Shown here: positions 7,955 through 15,065 of the stretch, one piece after another
Layout of the letters: the number at the start of each line of letters is the position of its first letter
Numbering within the stretch: the stretch's first letter is position 1
Origin: an uncultured Campylobacter sp.
GTDB lineage: Bacteria > Campylobacterota > Campylobacteria > Campylobacterales > Campylobacteraceae
Assembly (NCBI RefSeq): GCF_938030685.1
Contig: NZ_CALHHX010000222.1
Coordinates: 1 to 27,067 of the forward strand
Length of the DNA stretch: 27,067 nt
Direction: 5' to 3'
Made by a program: the position numbers and the translations under genes
The notes under the pieces: generated by a model
Database searches by the model: none
What the model was told of the DNA's origin: nothing
The model's input: only the letters and a program-made list of their open reading frames with translations

Positions 7955-9462
7955 TGCTTTTCTCCTGTGATTTTTGGCATTTGCATTGACAAAAGTAGAT
8001 CAAATTTAAGCGGGCAAGGATCGCCTTCTACTGCTTTTACGAGCGTATCGCCGCACCCACCTTTTACTAGGACGTTTTCATCGTTTCTTTTTTCACAGTC
8101 CCAATTTGCGCTTCTTACGCCATTTAGCATAAATTTGGATATTTGAGCCGCTATATTTTCGTTCTTTTCCGCGACGCTTTCATTTTTAATCTCTTCGATT
8201 TGCATTTCGCCATTAACATCTTTTTCTCCGATTACCTTATCGCTAACGGCAACCTCCCTGCATATTGATCTCATCGCGCCCCATTGTGATTTTGAAATTT
8301 TGCTAAATTTATCTTTATGGCTTTTTATAAAATCAGCCACCCTCTCGGCTATTTCAAGAGCTTGGTCTTTCGTAGTCTGCTTTTGTTTTAAAAATTTAGC
8401 CAAATCACTTTGTATCGGTATTTTTCCGATTGAGCGCTCAGTCTGTGCTTCTTTTTGGAATTCTATCGGGTTATTCTCCGCGTCGCCGCCGTCTAAAAAC
8501 CACGGATTTATCAGCACTTCGCCAAAACCCTCGCTCAAATACGCTCCGACGCCATTTTTTAGCGCGCTTATTTGCTCGGCACTTAAATTTTTCAAAGCAA
8601 TTACGCTACCTTTATTTATGCAGGCTCGCTCATAATCTTTTGTGGCGCGAGCTCCGTTATAAGGGGTAAAATTTGAAATTCTAATCTGCGTCTTTTCGTA
8701 ATCGACATTATTTGCATCTAAATTTGGCAAAATATACTTTACGTCGTAGCTTGGATTGCCGTTTTCGTCAATAAGTGCAAGGCGGGATTTAGCATAAACG
8801 AAAGTATATTTCTCCGGCGGCGTAAAGGTTTGAATTTTATCCGTATTTTCGCCGATAAATTTAATCTCTACCGCTCCATACTCCGCACTCTTTGATTTAC
8901 CGAGCCTAGTTGAGCACACTAGCGTCTCTTTCGCCAAAACAATATCATCTTCGCTCACGCTGGCGTCAAATTTAACGCTAAATCGCCATTTCAATCCGGC
9001 TCTAAACGCCTCATAGCCATACATTTGGCTATCTTTGGAGCGTCTTTTATCTTTGTCATAGGCACTTTTTTGGGAGTATTCATATTTTAGGCTAAGTTTT
9101 TCTTTTTCGTCATTTATGTAGCCGCTTCGCATCTGTTTTAGCTGGGTAAATTTTTCAGATTCTTCGCGGCTTAGCAAATGATGATTGTAAATTTTGCTGC
9201 CATCAAGCTTTTCGTGAAAATAGGAAAGCGGGATTTTAAAAAATTCTTTACCATCTTTGATCGGCGAAGCGTCGCAAAATTTTACAGCACCGCTATGAAA
9301 AATTTTAAAAGGATCACTAAAGTCGCTATATCTACTAGCTACCATACCCAAAAATGCACTTCCCGGGATAAAATCAAGCGAGCTCATCTTGCCCTGCGTA
9401 TTGGAGCTTGCCTGCAAAATAACGGGACTTTTAAAAGTTATCTCAAATCTAAGCTCTCTCAT
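7951..9462 (-). CDS. csx10: Csx10, Cas5-type RAMP of type III-D
   Basis: This 503-residue protein starts MRELRFEITFKSPVILQASS and continues LDFIPGSAFLGMVASRY, the characteristic opening of Csx10. A glycine-rich segment GVGAYLSEGFGEVLINP (about 308-324) follows the RAMP fold. Csx10 is the Cas5-like subunit of type III-D and should hold the 5' AUUGAAAC tag of the crRNA next to Cas10. The C-terminal third (about 330-500) is helical and ends with a Cys-containing patch (CEKRNDENVLVKGGCGD). It overlaps the genes on both sides by 4 bases. This gene, with TIGR03986 and the Csx19-like protein, is what points to subtype III-D rather than III-A or III-B. Confidence 0.87.
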   Translation of the reverse strand: MRELRFEITFKSPVILQASSNTQGKMSSLDFIPGSAFLGMVASRYSDFSDPFKIFHSGAVKFCDASPIKDGKEFFKIPLSYFHEKLDGSKIYNHHLLSREESEKFTQLKQMRSGYINDEKEKLSLKYEYSQKSAYDKDKRRSKDSQMYGYEAFRAGLKWRFSVKFDASVSEDDIVLAKETLVCSTRLGKSKSAEYGAVEIKFIGENTDKIQTFTPPEKYTFVYAKSRLALIDENGNPSYDVKYILPNLDANNVDYEKTQIRISNFTPYNGARATKDYERACINKGSVIALKNLSAEQISALKNGVGAYLSEGFGEVLINPWFLDGGDAENNPIEFQKEAQTERSIGKIPIQSDLAKFLKQKQTTKDQALEIAERVADFIKSHKDKFSKISKSQWGAMRSICREVAVSDKVIGEKDVNGEMQIEEIKNESVAEKNENIAAQISKFMLNGVRSANWDCEKRNDENVLVKGGCGDTLVKAVEGDPCPLKFDLLLSMQMPKITGEKQ

Positions 9463-10031
9463 CGTAGCTCCTTAACTTTAAATTCGCATCTGCCGAGGCC
9501 TCGGTTACGGTTTAATCCTATCCGCTTTATCATCTTTAGCGCACGTTTTAAATTTTGGGCGATCTCGCCGCTTACATTTTGGATCTCGCCTTTTAAACTT
9601 ATAGGCAAAACGACCTCTATATCTCTTAGCGAATTATCCACCGCAATGCCGTTGTCGTCGATTTTGGTAGCCGAAATGATTTCAAAAAGATTGCGCTGCA
9701 AGTTATTCGACGTTATTTCGGTAGCGATTTTTTCATCTATCGTAGCGCTGCTAAAATAGCACTGTGCCTGCGTAGTATCGTCGTTTTCGTTTTGCTCATC
9801 ACCGCTATTTTGCTTATTTTTGCTGCCTCGCGAGCCGAAGCACTCGCTTATATCGCTTGGATCCCAAAATAGCTCCGCTACCTCTCGCACAAGTCCTTTT
9901 ATCGTTTTACCGGGCACATACGGAAGCCCTGCGGAGTTTTTTACCACATAACTATCAAGCGCCGCTCCACCGCTAAGGCCGCTACTGACGTGCCAGTAGT
10001 CGAAAAATTTAAGCTCGTAATTTATCGTCAT
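9459..10031 (-). CDS. Single-unit Csm3/Cas7-like RAMP protein
   Basis: This 190-residue Cas7-type subunit has SSGLSGGAALDSYVVKN with D26 in the place of the catalytic Asp of Csm3, then GLPYVPGKTIKGLVREVAEL, the conserved RAMP helix. It ends with a glycine-rich RIGLNRNRGLGRC. Between them is a hydrophilic insertion of about 25 residues rich in Asn, Gln, Asp and Glu (about 70-95). It likely forms part of the crRNA backbone and may cut target RNA. Its start lies inside the end of cas10 (23-base overlap) and its end overlaps csx10 by 4 bases. Confidence 0.85.
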   Translation of the reverse strand: MTINYELKFFDYWHVSSGLSGGAALDSYVVKNSAGLPYVPGKTIKGLVREVAELFWDPSDISECFGSRGSKNKQNSGDEQNENDDTTQAQCYFSSATIDEKIATEITSNNLQRNLFEIISATKIDDNGIAVDNSLRDIEVVLPISLKGEIQNVSGEIAQNLKRALKMIKRIGLNRNRGLGRCEFKVKELR

Positions 10032-11619
10032 TTTTGCCCTCCACTTTTTTATCTTCTGCGCCAGAAGTAACGGAGAGAAATTGCAACACGTCGTAAATAG
10101 GCGTCTTTTGCGCTCCGTCCTTTTCTAAAATCAAATTTCCGCACGATAGCCCGCCGTAAAGAGCATTCAGAGCGCCATCGAATTCACTTTTGTTTTCTAG
10201 AATTTCATTTATTCTATCAAGCATAACTTTGGCTAATCTATCGTTTATGCCAAGTTCCTTTATCCACTCTCGCAGTTTGCCCTTGGGGCTTTTTTCGCCG
10301 CGATACATTTCGGCTAAATTTATAAAATTTTCTACCTTTGGCTCGTTTTTTGACTTGGTAGTATCGCCTAAATAATAAGGCCCGAAATCACATCTGATTT
10401 CGCTAGCGTTTTTGCCATCGGCCGCGCACTCTTCTTTTTTATTCTCGGTCGCGCGCCCTTCTTTTTCGCTCCCGATCGTCAGTTCATCTTTTATAAATTT
10501 ATCCCAGCTTTGGAAATTCGAGCTTTGGACGTTATGGAACATTAAGCAGCTTGGCGCTATGTCTTTTTCGGCATCGTTTACGTAGCGATCCTTGCTGTGC
10601 TTTTTCGCCGCACCGCAAAGCTCCTCGGCTAGAGCTGCCGCATAATGAAACGGGAATTTTTCGTTACAATAAGCAATCCCCGCGCACATCGTGAGCTTTT
10701 CCTTTATATCGGGCTTTTTCTTGTCCGTTTCCTTTTCAAATTCCTCGATAAAATTTTTAGTAAATTCTAACGCTATATCCGCATCGCAAACCGCCGTCAT
10801 ATCGTCGCCGCTTAAAATTAGTGCTTTTATCTTTAGATCATCTTTGCCGAAAACTTCCTCGGTTTTTGCTATGGCATTTTCGTAAGCATCTTTCGTAGCA
10901 TTATCAAGCGCTTTTGAAAAATTAGCTATCACGTCTAATTTGCCCGTATTTTTTACTTCGTCCGTTAGATTTTTAACCAGCACGCCAAGCCCGTTGCCGT
11001 CTGCGTGGATAACGGCTAGTTTATTTTTCTTATTTGAAATTTGGCTAAATTCTTTTAATTCCTTAGCTCCCGGGTGTCTCTTAAACCACCTTCCGTGCGC
11101 TTCTCTCTTTTGAACGGACGAAATGTCTAATGCATCATCGTCATCAAATTTTACGATAGGTCGCGCCGTTTTGGGCGCAAGAGCCATAAAATTTATACTC
11201 ATATCAAGCGGCAAGCTCGGGCGGTTGCGCTGAGTTTTTAGCTTTCGTTCGAGCTCTTTCGATGCCGTTCCGTAGTCGTTGCCGTTATAAGGAGCGACAG
11301 CTTGAGAAATAGTAATGCCGTAAGCATTTTGCATTATCTTTTTAGGCAGATCCCTGACGATCTTTTTTAAATTTTCCTCGCCATCTACGATCGCTCTAAA
11401 ATTTCCTGCGGCATTAAGCAAAATTTGCTCTACTAAGCCGTTCGCCCTTAGTTCGTCAAAGACGCCAAATATCGCGCCCTTGCTCTCTTGCTTGTCATTA
11501 AATTTTTGTCCGAGCGAGTCTATTATTTCGCTGGCACCGATGATCTCTTGCAACTTGTTCGTGGCGTAAATATACTCTTGTATACCCTGGATACTTGCAC
11601 CGTATAGGTATTTAGCCAT
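10009..11619 (-). CDS. cas10: Cas10 large subunit, no HD domain
   Basis: This 536-residue protein begins MAKYLYGASIQGIQEYIYAT, the palm-1 start seen in Cmr2/Cas10 proteins. A catalytic palm lies in the centre: H205-ADGNG210 supplies the first metal-binding Asp, and S270-G-D-D273 stands where most active Cas10 proteins have GGDD. There is no N-terminal HD nuclease domain, so DNA cleavage is not expected. The retained DD pair and the two downstream CARF proteins suggest it still makes cyclic oligoadenylate. It is the first gene of the operon. The start is supported by the RBS AAGGAGGC 8 bases upstream. The Ser for Gly change in the motif is the only odd residue I see. Confidence 0.92.
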   Translation of the reverse strand: MAKYLYGASIQGIQEYIYATNKLQEIIGASEIIDSLGQKFNDKQESKGAIFGVFDELRANGLVEQILLNAAGNFRAIVDGEENLKKIVRDLPKKIMQNAYGITISQAVAPYNGNDYGTASKELERKLKTQRNRPSLPLDMSINFMALAPKTARPIVKFDDDDALDISSVQKREAHGRWFKRHPGAKELKEFSQISNKKNKLAVIHADGNGLGVLVKNLTDEVKNTGKLDVIANFSKALDNATKDAYENAIAKTEEVFGKDDLKIKALILSGDDMTAVCDADIALEFTKNFIEEFEKETDKKKPDIKEKLTMCAGIAYCNEKFPFHYAAALAEELCGAAKKHSKDRYVNDAEKDIAPSCLMFHNVQSSNFQSWDKFIKDELTIGSEKEGRATENKKEECAADGKNASEIRCDFGPYYLGDTTKSKNEPKVENFINLAEMYRGEKSPKGKLREWIKELGINDRLAKVMLDRINEILENKSEFDGALNALYGGLSCGNLILEKDGAQKTPIYDVLQFLSVTSGAEDKKVEGKNDDKLRA

Positions 11620-11645
11620 CTTGCCTCCTTCGTATTATATTTTTG

Positions 11646-11652
11646 AAATTTT
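11646..11652 (-). promoter_or_regulatory. Possible promoter -10 of the cas10 operon
   Basis: The minus strand reads ATAAAAT here, about 30 bases before the cas10 start and just after the preceding small gene ends. A perfect TATAAT at 11634-11639 is also present but sits only 14 bases from the start codon, too close for a normal leader. Either could serve; read-through from the promoter at 11970 is a third option. Confidence 0.3.
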
Positions 11653-11665
11653 ATCGCAACTAAAC

Positions 11666-11917
11666 TTAAATTATTTTTTGAAAAATTACGCAAAATGAGC
11701 TAGCCGAAGCGACGCCTCGTGCTAGACTGAATTTATTGTCTAGTCCTACCGCAAAAGACACACTGTCCGTTATATCCTTGCCTTTGACGTAAAAATCAAG
11801 CGTAGGGACGTACGAGCCGTAATTGCTCGGAGCGATATTTGCTAAATTCGGTACCTCTTGCGCCAAAGCGTCACTCATAACTCCAGCCGCTGCTAGCGAC
11901 AACACAATCTTTTTCAT
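11666..11917 (-). CDS. Small secreted protein, possibly a truncated outer-membrane protein
   Basis: From the ATG at 11915-11917 this is 83 residues. It has a clear signal peptide MKKIVLSLAAAGVMSDALA with likely cleavage before QEV. That start is chosen over an upstream ATG at 11992 because AAAGGAGTT lies just before it and the longer form would run into the promoter. The mature part alternates polar and hydrophobic residues (LDFYVKGKDITDSVSFAVGL), as in beta strands of outer-membrane or surface proteins. It then ends in an unrelated-looking tail, FCVIFQKII. It may be the broken front of a larger barrel protein. I do not recognise a family. It lies 46 bases before cas10 on the same strand and shares a promoter segment with the lipoprotein gene at 13694. 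Confidence 0.5.
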   Translation of the reverse strand: MKKIVLSLAAAGVMSDALAQEVPNLANIAPSNYGSYVPTLDFYVKGKDITDSVSFAVGLDNKFSLARGVASASSFCVIFQKII

Positions 11918-11957
11918 TACAACTCCTTTAATTGATCTCGTCGGCGTTTTACCTCCG

Positions 11958-12003
11958 ACTTTGGACGCAATTATAGTGAGTCGTAGTGTCAAATTCTGTC
12001 AAT
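11958..12003. repeat. 46-bp direct repeat, copy 1
   Basis: By hand alignment this matches 13769-13814 at 36 of 46 positions, without gaps. The last 16 bases, GTCAAATTCTGTCAAT, are identical. It contains the promoter elements and adjoins CRISPR relics. Confidence 0.75.
11970..12002 (-). promoter_or_regulatory. Promoter with tandem TTGACA, copy 1
   Basis: On the minus strand a perfect TATAAT (11970-11975) stands about 50 bases before the secreted-protein start. Upstream are two TTGACA hexamers exactly 10 bases apart (11987-11992 and 11997-12002). Neither TTGACA is at the usual 17-base spacing from the -10 (11 and 21 bases), so the pair may be an operator rather than a -35 box. The same layout recurs at 13781-13813. 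Confidence 0.6.
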
Positions 12004-12009
12004 CAAAAA

Positions 12010-12190
12010 GGGAATTTAAAAAATGAGGGGGAAATTTTAATTAAACCAGGAGAATAGATTGAAAATTTTAGATGTCAAGAGAAACCAAACCCCTAGATAG
12101 GGGAAATTCTAATCAAATATAATTGATGAGAGAGATTAAATTTAGAGCTTTCTAGTTTCAATCCCCAGATCGGGCAAATTCTAACTAAAT
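12010..12190 (-). CRISPR. Relic CRISPR mini-array of three decayed repeats
   Basis: Two repeat copies are plain. 12082-12118 matches the main-array repeat except at positions 1-4, 8 and 18. 12155-12190 has one base deleted and three substitutions. A third, 12010-12046, keeps only the half reading GGGGAAATTTTAATTAAAC. All three end exactly 72 bases apart (12046, 12118, 12190), giving spacers of 35 and 36 bases, the same as the live array. Orientation matches the main array, so any crRNA would come from the minus strand. Two substitutions in the tag region make processing doubtful for two of the copies. There is no leader nearby. It is best read as the stranded tail of an older or longer array. 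Confidence 0.85.
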
Positions 12191-12267
12191 CCCTCGCCTC
12201 CTAAAACCATTCCTAGCAAAAGCCGTATTTATTGATCCATTCTACCTCATTCATCCGACTCTCTTAT

Positions 12268-12921
12268 TTAGTTTAACTCATTATGTTCAAATGCTTTTTT
12301 CGGAATTTTACTTAAGATAGTGTTGAGCTTCGCTCCAGTGTAAGTTGCAGTATGGATGATGATCTTTACTGGCGTAAAGCCATCTTGATAGTTGTTGAAA
12401 GCCGATTTTACTTCAACAAAATTTATCATCATTGAAGCCATATCTCCTTCCACATCCGTTTCGGTTAGCAAAGGAAATTCGTTAAATAAGCATAGGGAAG
12501 TACCATCAAAGCAGTTCTTTTGCGCTTTTCGGAACTGAGTGCCGAAAGGAACTAGAGCAACAACTTCGGCGTTTAGCCTACCCGAATATCTCTTAAACTT
12601 ATTTTTACCGCTACTCTTAACTGCGCGCTCATAAACGCGTAACGGCGCAGCTCCTTTTGAAGCTAAAAAGCTTTTAACTTCCGAAAGCTTTACATCGTTT
12701 TCATAATCGGCTATCTTAAGCGAATTATCAAAGTAATCGTTTCCATATTGAGATTTTTCGCCCATATCAAATAAGACGATTAGCTCGTTAGCAAGCCTTC
12801 TGCTTTGAAAGTTGCTCGTAAACTCATCTTTTCCATTAACCCTTCCATAGTAGCTTTCCGGGTCCGGTTCTACACATCCTATTAAAAATATAGCAATTAA
12901 TACTAAAAACAGTGTTCTCAT
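12268..12921 (-). CDS. Unrecognised lipoprotein A
   Basis: This 217-residue protein has a lipoprotein signal MRTLFLVLIAIFLIGC; the lipobox is LIGC with the lipidated Cys at residue 16, so it should be membrane anchored and face the periplasm. The rest is soluble, with a mid-protein Cys pair (CFDGTSLC) that could form a disulfide. I recognise no family. The RBS GGAAGG lies close to the ATG. It is one of two lipoprotein genes lying between the relic array and the live array, and is probably transcribed after lipoprotein B. Whether it has any part in defence is unknown. Confidence 0.75.
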   Translation of the reverse strand: MRTLFLVLIAIFLIGCVEPDPESYYGRVNGKDEFTSNFQSRRLANELIVLFDMGEKSQYGNDYFDNSLKIADYENDVKLSEVKSFLASKGAAPLRVYERAVKSSGKNKFKRYSGRLNAEVVALVPFGTQFRKAQKNCFDGTSLCLFNEFPLLTETDVEGDMASMMINFVEVKSAFNNYQDGFTPVKIIIHTATYTGAKLNTILSKIPKKAFEHNELN

Positions 12922-13088
12922 AACATTTTCCTTCCTTTAAATTTATAAACACTCGGGCAATTTGAAAAGCCGGTTATTCTACTATCTATCGCATCGCCTT
13001 CCAATTGAAGCAAAGCAAAAATTAGCTATCTTATTTAACTCTCGCGGCGAATACTCGATAATCAATTGTCAGGTAGTTGAACTTATAC

Positions 13089-13694
13089 CTACTTTTCATT
13101 ATACGCTTTGTAGCCCGCAAAATCATAAGTACTTTTATCGATCTCTTTTCTTGTTTCATAATCAATAAAAACTAGATCAAGCGATGAACCTAATTCCATT
13201 AGTTCTCCGATCTCCTTAGAAGAATAAAGCAATTGAGCCGTTCGCTCTTTTAAAAAGTTAATAAAGGTATAAGCGTCTTCGTTTTTTCCATCTTTCTCAT
13301 TCTGAGCTTTAACTTTATGAGGTGTAATCTCTACAACCATATTAAGCTTTTTATTTTCCCTATCGCAAGTTATCGGCTTATACACCAAACCATATTCACG
13401 CCAGTATAGTCCCGGGTGATTGTCACCACTAAAAGCTCTATCTAATAGCGAAACGCTATACTCTCCTCTCGGAGCTATTTGAACTCTATCTCCATATTTA
13501 TCTTTATCAAGGAACGACTCCGCCTTACGTTTAGATTCCTCATATCTTTCCTTATCCTTATTCTCTCTAAGAATACACCAAACATCCAGTTGCTGAGCCA
13601 TTACCGTTTCTTTATCAGGCGGCATTACGATAAAACAACCGGAAAATACAACTCCGATCAAACCGAGTAAAAACACTTTAAACAAAATTTTCAT
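13089..13694 (-). CDS. Unrecognised lipoprotein B
   Basis: This 201-residue protein has the signal MKILFKVFLLGLIGVVFSGC and lipobox FSGC (Cys at residue 20). The mature part is charged and helical, with a possible coiled segment NKDKERYEESKRKAESFLDK. No family is recognised. A strong RBS (AAAGGAGAAAG) precedes the ATG. Its promoter (13781-13813) is a near copy of the one before the secreted-protein gene at 11917. The 167-base gap to lipoprotein A holds no obvious gene. The size and layout resemble lipoprotein A, but I see no sequence similarity between them by eye. Confidence 0.75.
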   Translation of the reverse strand: MKILFKVFLLGLIGVVFSGCFIVMPPDKETVMAQQLDVWCILRENKDKERYEESKRKAESFLDKDKYGDRVQIAPRGEYSVSLLDRAFSGDNHPGLYWREYGLVYKPITCDRENKKLNMVVEITPHKVKAQNEKDGKNEDAYTFINFLKERTAQLLYSSKEIGELMELGSSLDLVFIDYETRKEIDKSTYDFAGYKAYNEK

Positions 13695-13768
13695 ACTTTC
13701 TCCTTTGTTTTAAAATTCTTTTTCGAAAAATAACAAAATTACTCATAGAATTCAAACCCGCCATATCA

Positions 13769-13814
13769 ACTTTGAGCGTGATTATAGGGAGTTTAGTTGT
13801 CAAATTCTGTCAAT
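13769..13814. repeat. 46-bp direct repeat, copy 2
   Basis: This is the partner of 11958-12003. It again covers a TATAAT and two TTGACA hexamers on the minus strand and again lies directly beside decayed CRISPR repeats. Confidence 0.75.
13781..13813 (-). promoter_or_regulatory. Promoter with tandem TTGACA, copy 2
   Basis: TATAAT on the minus strand is at 13781-13786, with TTGACA at 13798-13803 and 13808-13813, the same spacings as copy 1. It lies about 90 bases before the lipoprotein B start. Confidence 0.6.
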
Positions 13815-13840
13815 TTACGGAGTGCTTTTAAAAAATCCAT

Positions 13841-13876
13841 TAAATTTTAGTCGTATACCTTGAAATTTAATCAAAT
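13841..13876 (-). CRISPR. Decayed extra repeat beyond the array end
   Basis: The end of this stretch, GAAATTTAATCAAAT, matches the repeat end GAAATTCTAATCAAAT with one base missing, while the rest has drifted. It is followed by 40 bases and then the first array repeat, the right distance for a spacer, so it is probably an older terminal repeat. Confidence 0.55.
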
Positions 13877-13916
13877 CAGCGTGATCACACAGCATCATAC
13901 GAGACAAAACTCATTT

Positions 13917-14634
13917 GCCCTAATCCCCTAGATCGGGGAAATTCTAATCAGATTCTGAAGCTTCGTCTGATATGGTGGTTCAAAACGGAGACATTGTAGT
14001 GTTTCAATCCCCTAAATCGGGGAAATTCTAATCAAATAATAGCCGAAGCTGAAGGCTATATTCTTATAAAAGCGTTTCAATCCCCTAAATCAGGGAAATT
14101 CTAATCAAATTTTATCAAGGAGTACAAAATGCGTAACGCAGTAAAGGTTTCAATCCCCTAAATCGGGGAAATTCTAATCAAATTCAAGAGTTTAATGATT
14201 GGGTATATCCACAGATGTCGGTTTCAATCCCCTAGATCGGGGAAATTCTAATCAAATGCTATTTTATTTTTTAAGGAGAAAAAATGTTAAGTGTTTCAAT
14301 CCCCTAGATCGGGGAAATTCTAATCAGATTCCCATTTATATCAGAGTTGGTTACGTCGCCGAATTCGTTTCAATCCCCTAGATCGGGGAAATTCTAATCA
14401 GATTATATCCCGCTAAAAGAAGGAGCGATAGAGATCGTATCCATGTTTCAATCCCCTAGATCGGGGAAATTCTAATCAGATTACCACCCCTGCTCACAAG
14501 TATATCCCATCCGTTTTAATGTTTCAATCCCCTAGATCGGGGAAATTCTAATCAAATAAAGATCCAGCTGTCATCGCCCCTACTGTTGGAGCGGTACGTT
14601 TCAATCCCCTAAATCGGGGAAATTCTAATCAAAT
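13917..14634 (-). CRISPR. CRISPR array, 10 repeats and 9 spacers
   Basis: The 37-base repeats start at 13917, 14001, 14074, 14147, 14221, 14293, 14367, 14445, 14521 and 14598. On the plus strand each begins GTTTCAATCCCCT and ends AATTCTAATCAAAT or its AGAT variant; TCCCC and GGGGA form the hairpin. Read on the minus strand the repeat ends ATTGAAAC, the standard 8-base crRNA tag, so transcription runs right to left with the leader at 14635-15065. The copy at 13917 has lost the tag bases (GCCCT for GTTTC), which marks it as the leader-distal end. Spacers are 35-41 bases apart from the oldest, which is 47. Spacer 4 (14184-14220) reads QEFNDWVYPQMS on the plus strand, similar to a phage antirepressor (Bro-N) segment. 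Spacers 3 and 5 contain a ribosome-binding site and ATG. Confidence 0.97.
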
Positions 14635-14692
14635 AGCCCAAAAGCCGCATTAAAATTGACAATGAGTTTTTAAAGAACTATTTGCGAGTGCC

Positions 14693-14698
14693 ATTATA
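14693..14698 (-). promoter_or_regulatory. Leader promoter -10 element
   Basis: The minus strand reads TGTGATATAATGG, a perfect TATAAT, about 60 bases before the first repeat. Upstream is T-rich DNA, as is usual for Campylobacter promoters, which lack a fixed -35. Transcription would start near 14686 and enter the array. Confidence 0.65.
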
Positions 14699-14713
14699 TC
14701 ACAAAACGCGAAA

Positions 14714-15045
14714 AAGTCCGAGAAAGGGGCGAAAAATTAATTTCAAATTTCAAGGTATTTGCTTAGGGATGGCTTAAAAGTATGAATTTAACGGTATTGG
14801 CGTAAGCACAAAAGTCCGAAAATCAAAAAGCAAAAATGAAATTTTAGAGCTTTTTCGAATTTCTACTAAATTCCGCGAACGCAAAAAGTCCTAAAAATGG
14901 GGCTTTATGAATAGGCGAAATGATGGAAGTCCGAGAAATGGTTTTTGGCGCGAGCGAAATTTTAGGTTTGCGGAGATTTTCAAACTTAATAAAATATAAA
15001 AATGCGCTAAATTCGAAATTTTAAATTTAAGAAAAGTCCGAAAAT
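14714..15045. repeat. Five-copy leader motif AAGTCCGARAAW
   Basis: Copies are at 14714-14725, 14812-14823, 14886-14897 (AAGTCCTAAAAA), 14927-14938 and 15034-15045, all in one orientation. Copies 2 and 5 agree over a longer stretch, AAAAGTCCGAAAATCAAA. Copies 1 and 3 share flanking GCAAAAAGTCC-like and GGGGC sequence. They lie only in the leader, between array and cas2. Their role is unknown. Confidence 0.75.
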
Positions 15046-15065
15046 CAAATCCGCAGGATCGGGGC

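Larger units (their letters stand above)
14635..15065 (-). promoter_or_regulatory. CRISPR leader region
   Basis: About 430 bases lie between the first (newest) repeat and the cas2 stop. No gene is present. The region is A+T rich and holds a promoter close to the array and five copies of a short motif, AAGTCCGARAAW, described separately. Its position and the array polarity identify it as the leader, where Cas1-Cas2 would insert new spacers. Confidence 0.85.

Noticed and set aside
9178..9759. Plus-strand frame of 193 codons over csx10 and the Csm3-like gene
   Set aside because: It is antisense to two well-supported RAMP genes and its composition is that of a shadow frame.
11634..11639. TATAAT directly before cas10 as its promoter
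   Set aside because: It is 14 bases from the start codon and overlaps the RBS zone, leaving almost no leader.
11918..11992. Longer start for the secreted protein (ATG at 11992)
   Set aside because: It would place coding sequence over the TATAAT promoter and ahead of the signal peptide; the ATG at 11917 has a good RBS.
12073..12082. TGTCAAGAGA near the relic array matches the 3' end of tRNA-Met (18727-18736), a possible attachment-site pair
   Set aside because: Only 10 bases agree, no integrase is in the window, and such matches arise by chance.
12962..13168. Plus-strand frame of 68 codons between and into the lipoprotein genes
   Set aside because: No RBS, overlaps lipoprotein B and shows no recognisable motif.
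14199..14381. Plus-strand open frame across the array
   Set aside because: It is built from repeats and spacers; the repeated NPLDRGNSNQ peptide is just the translated repeat.
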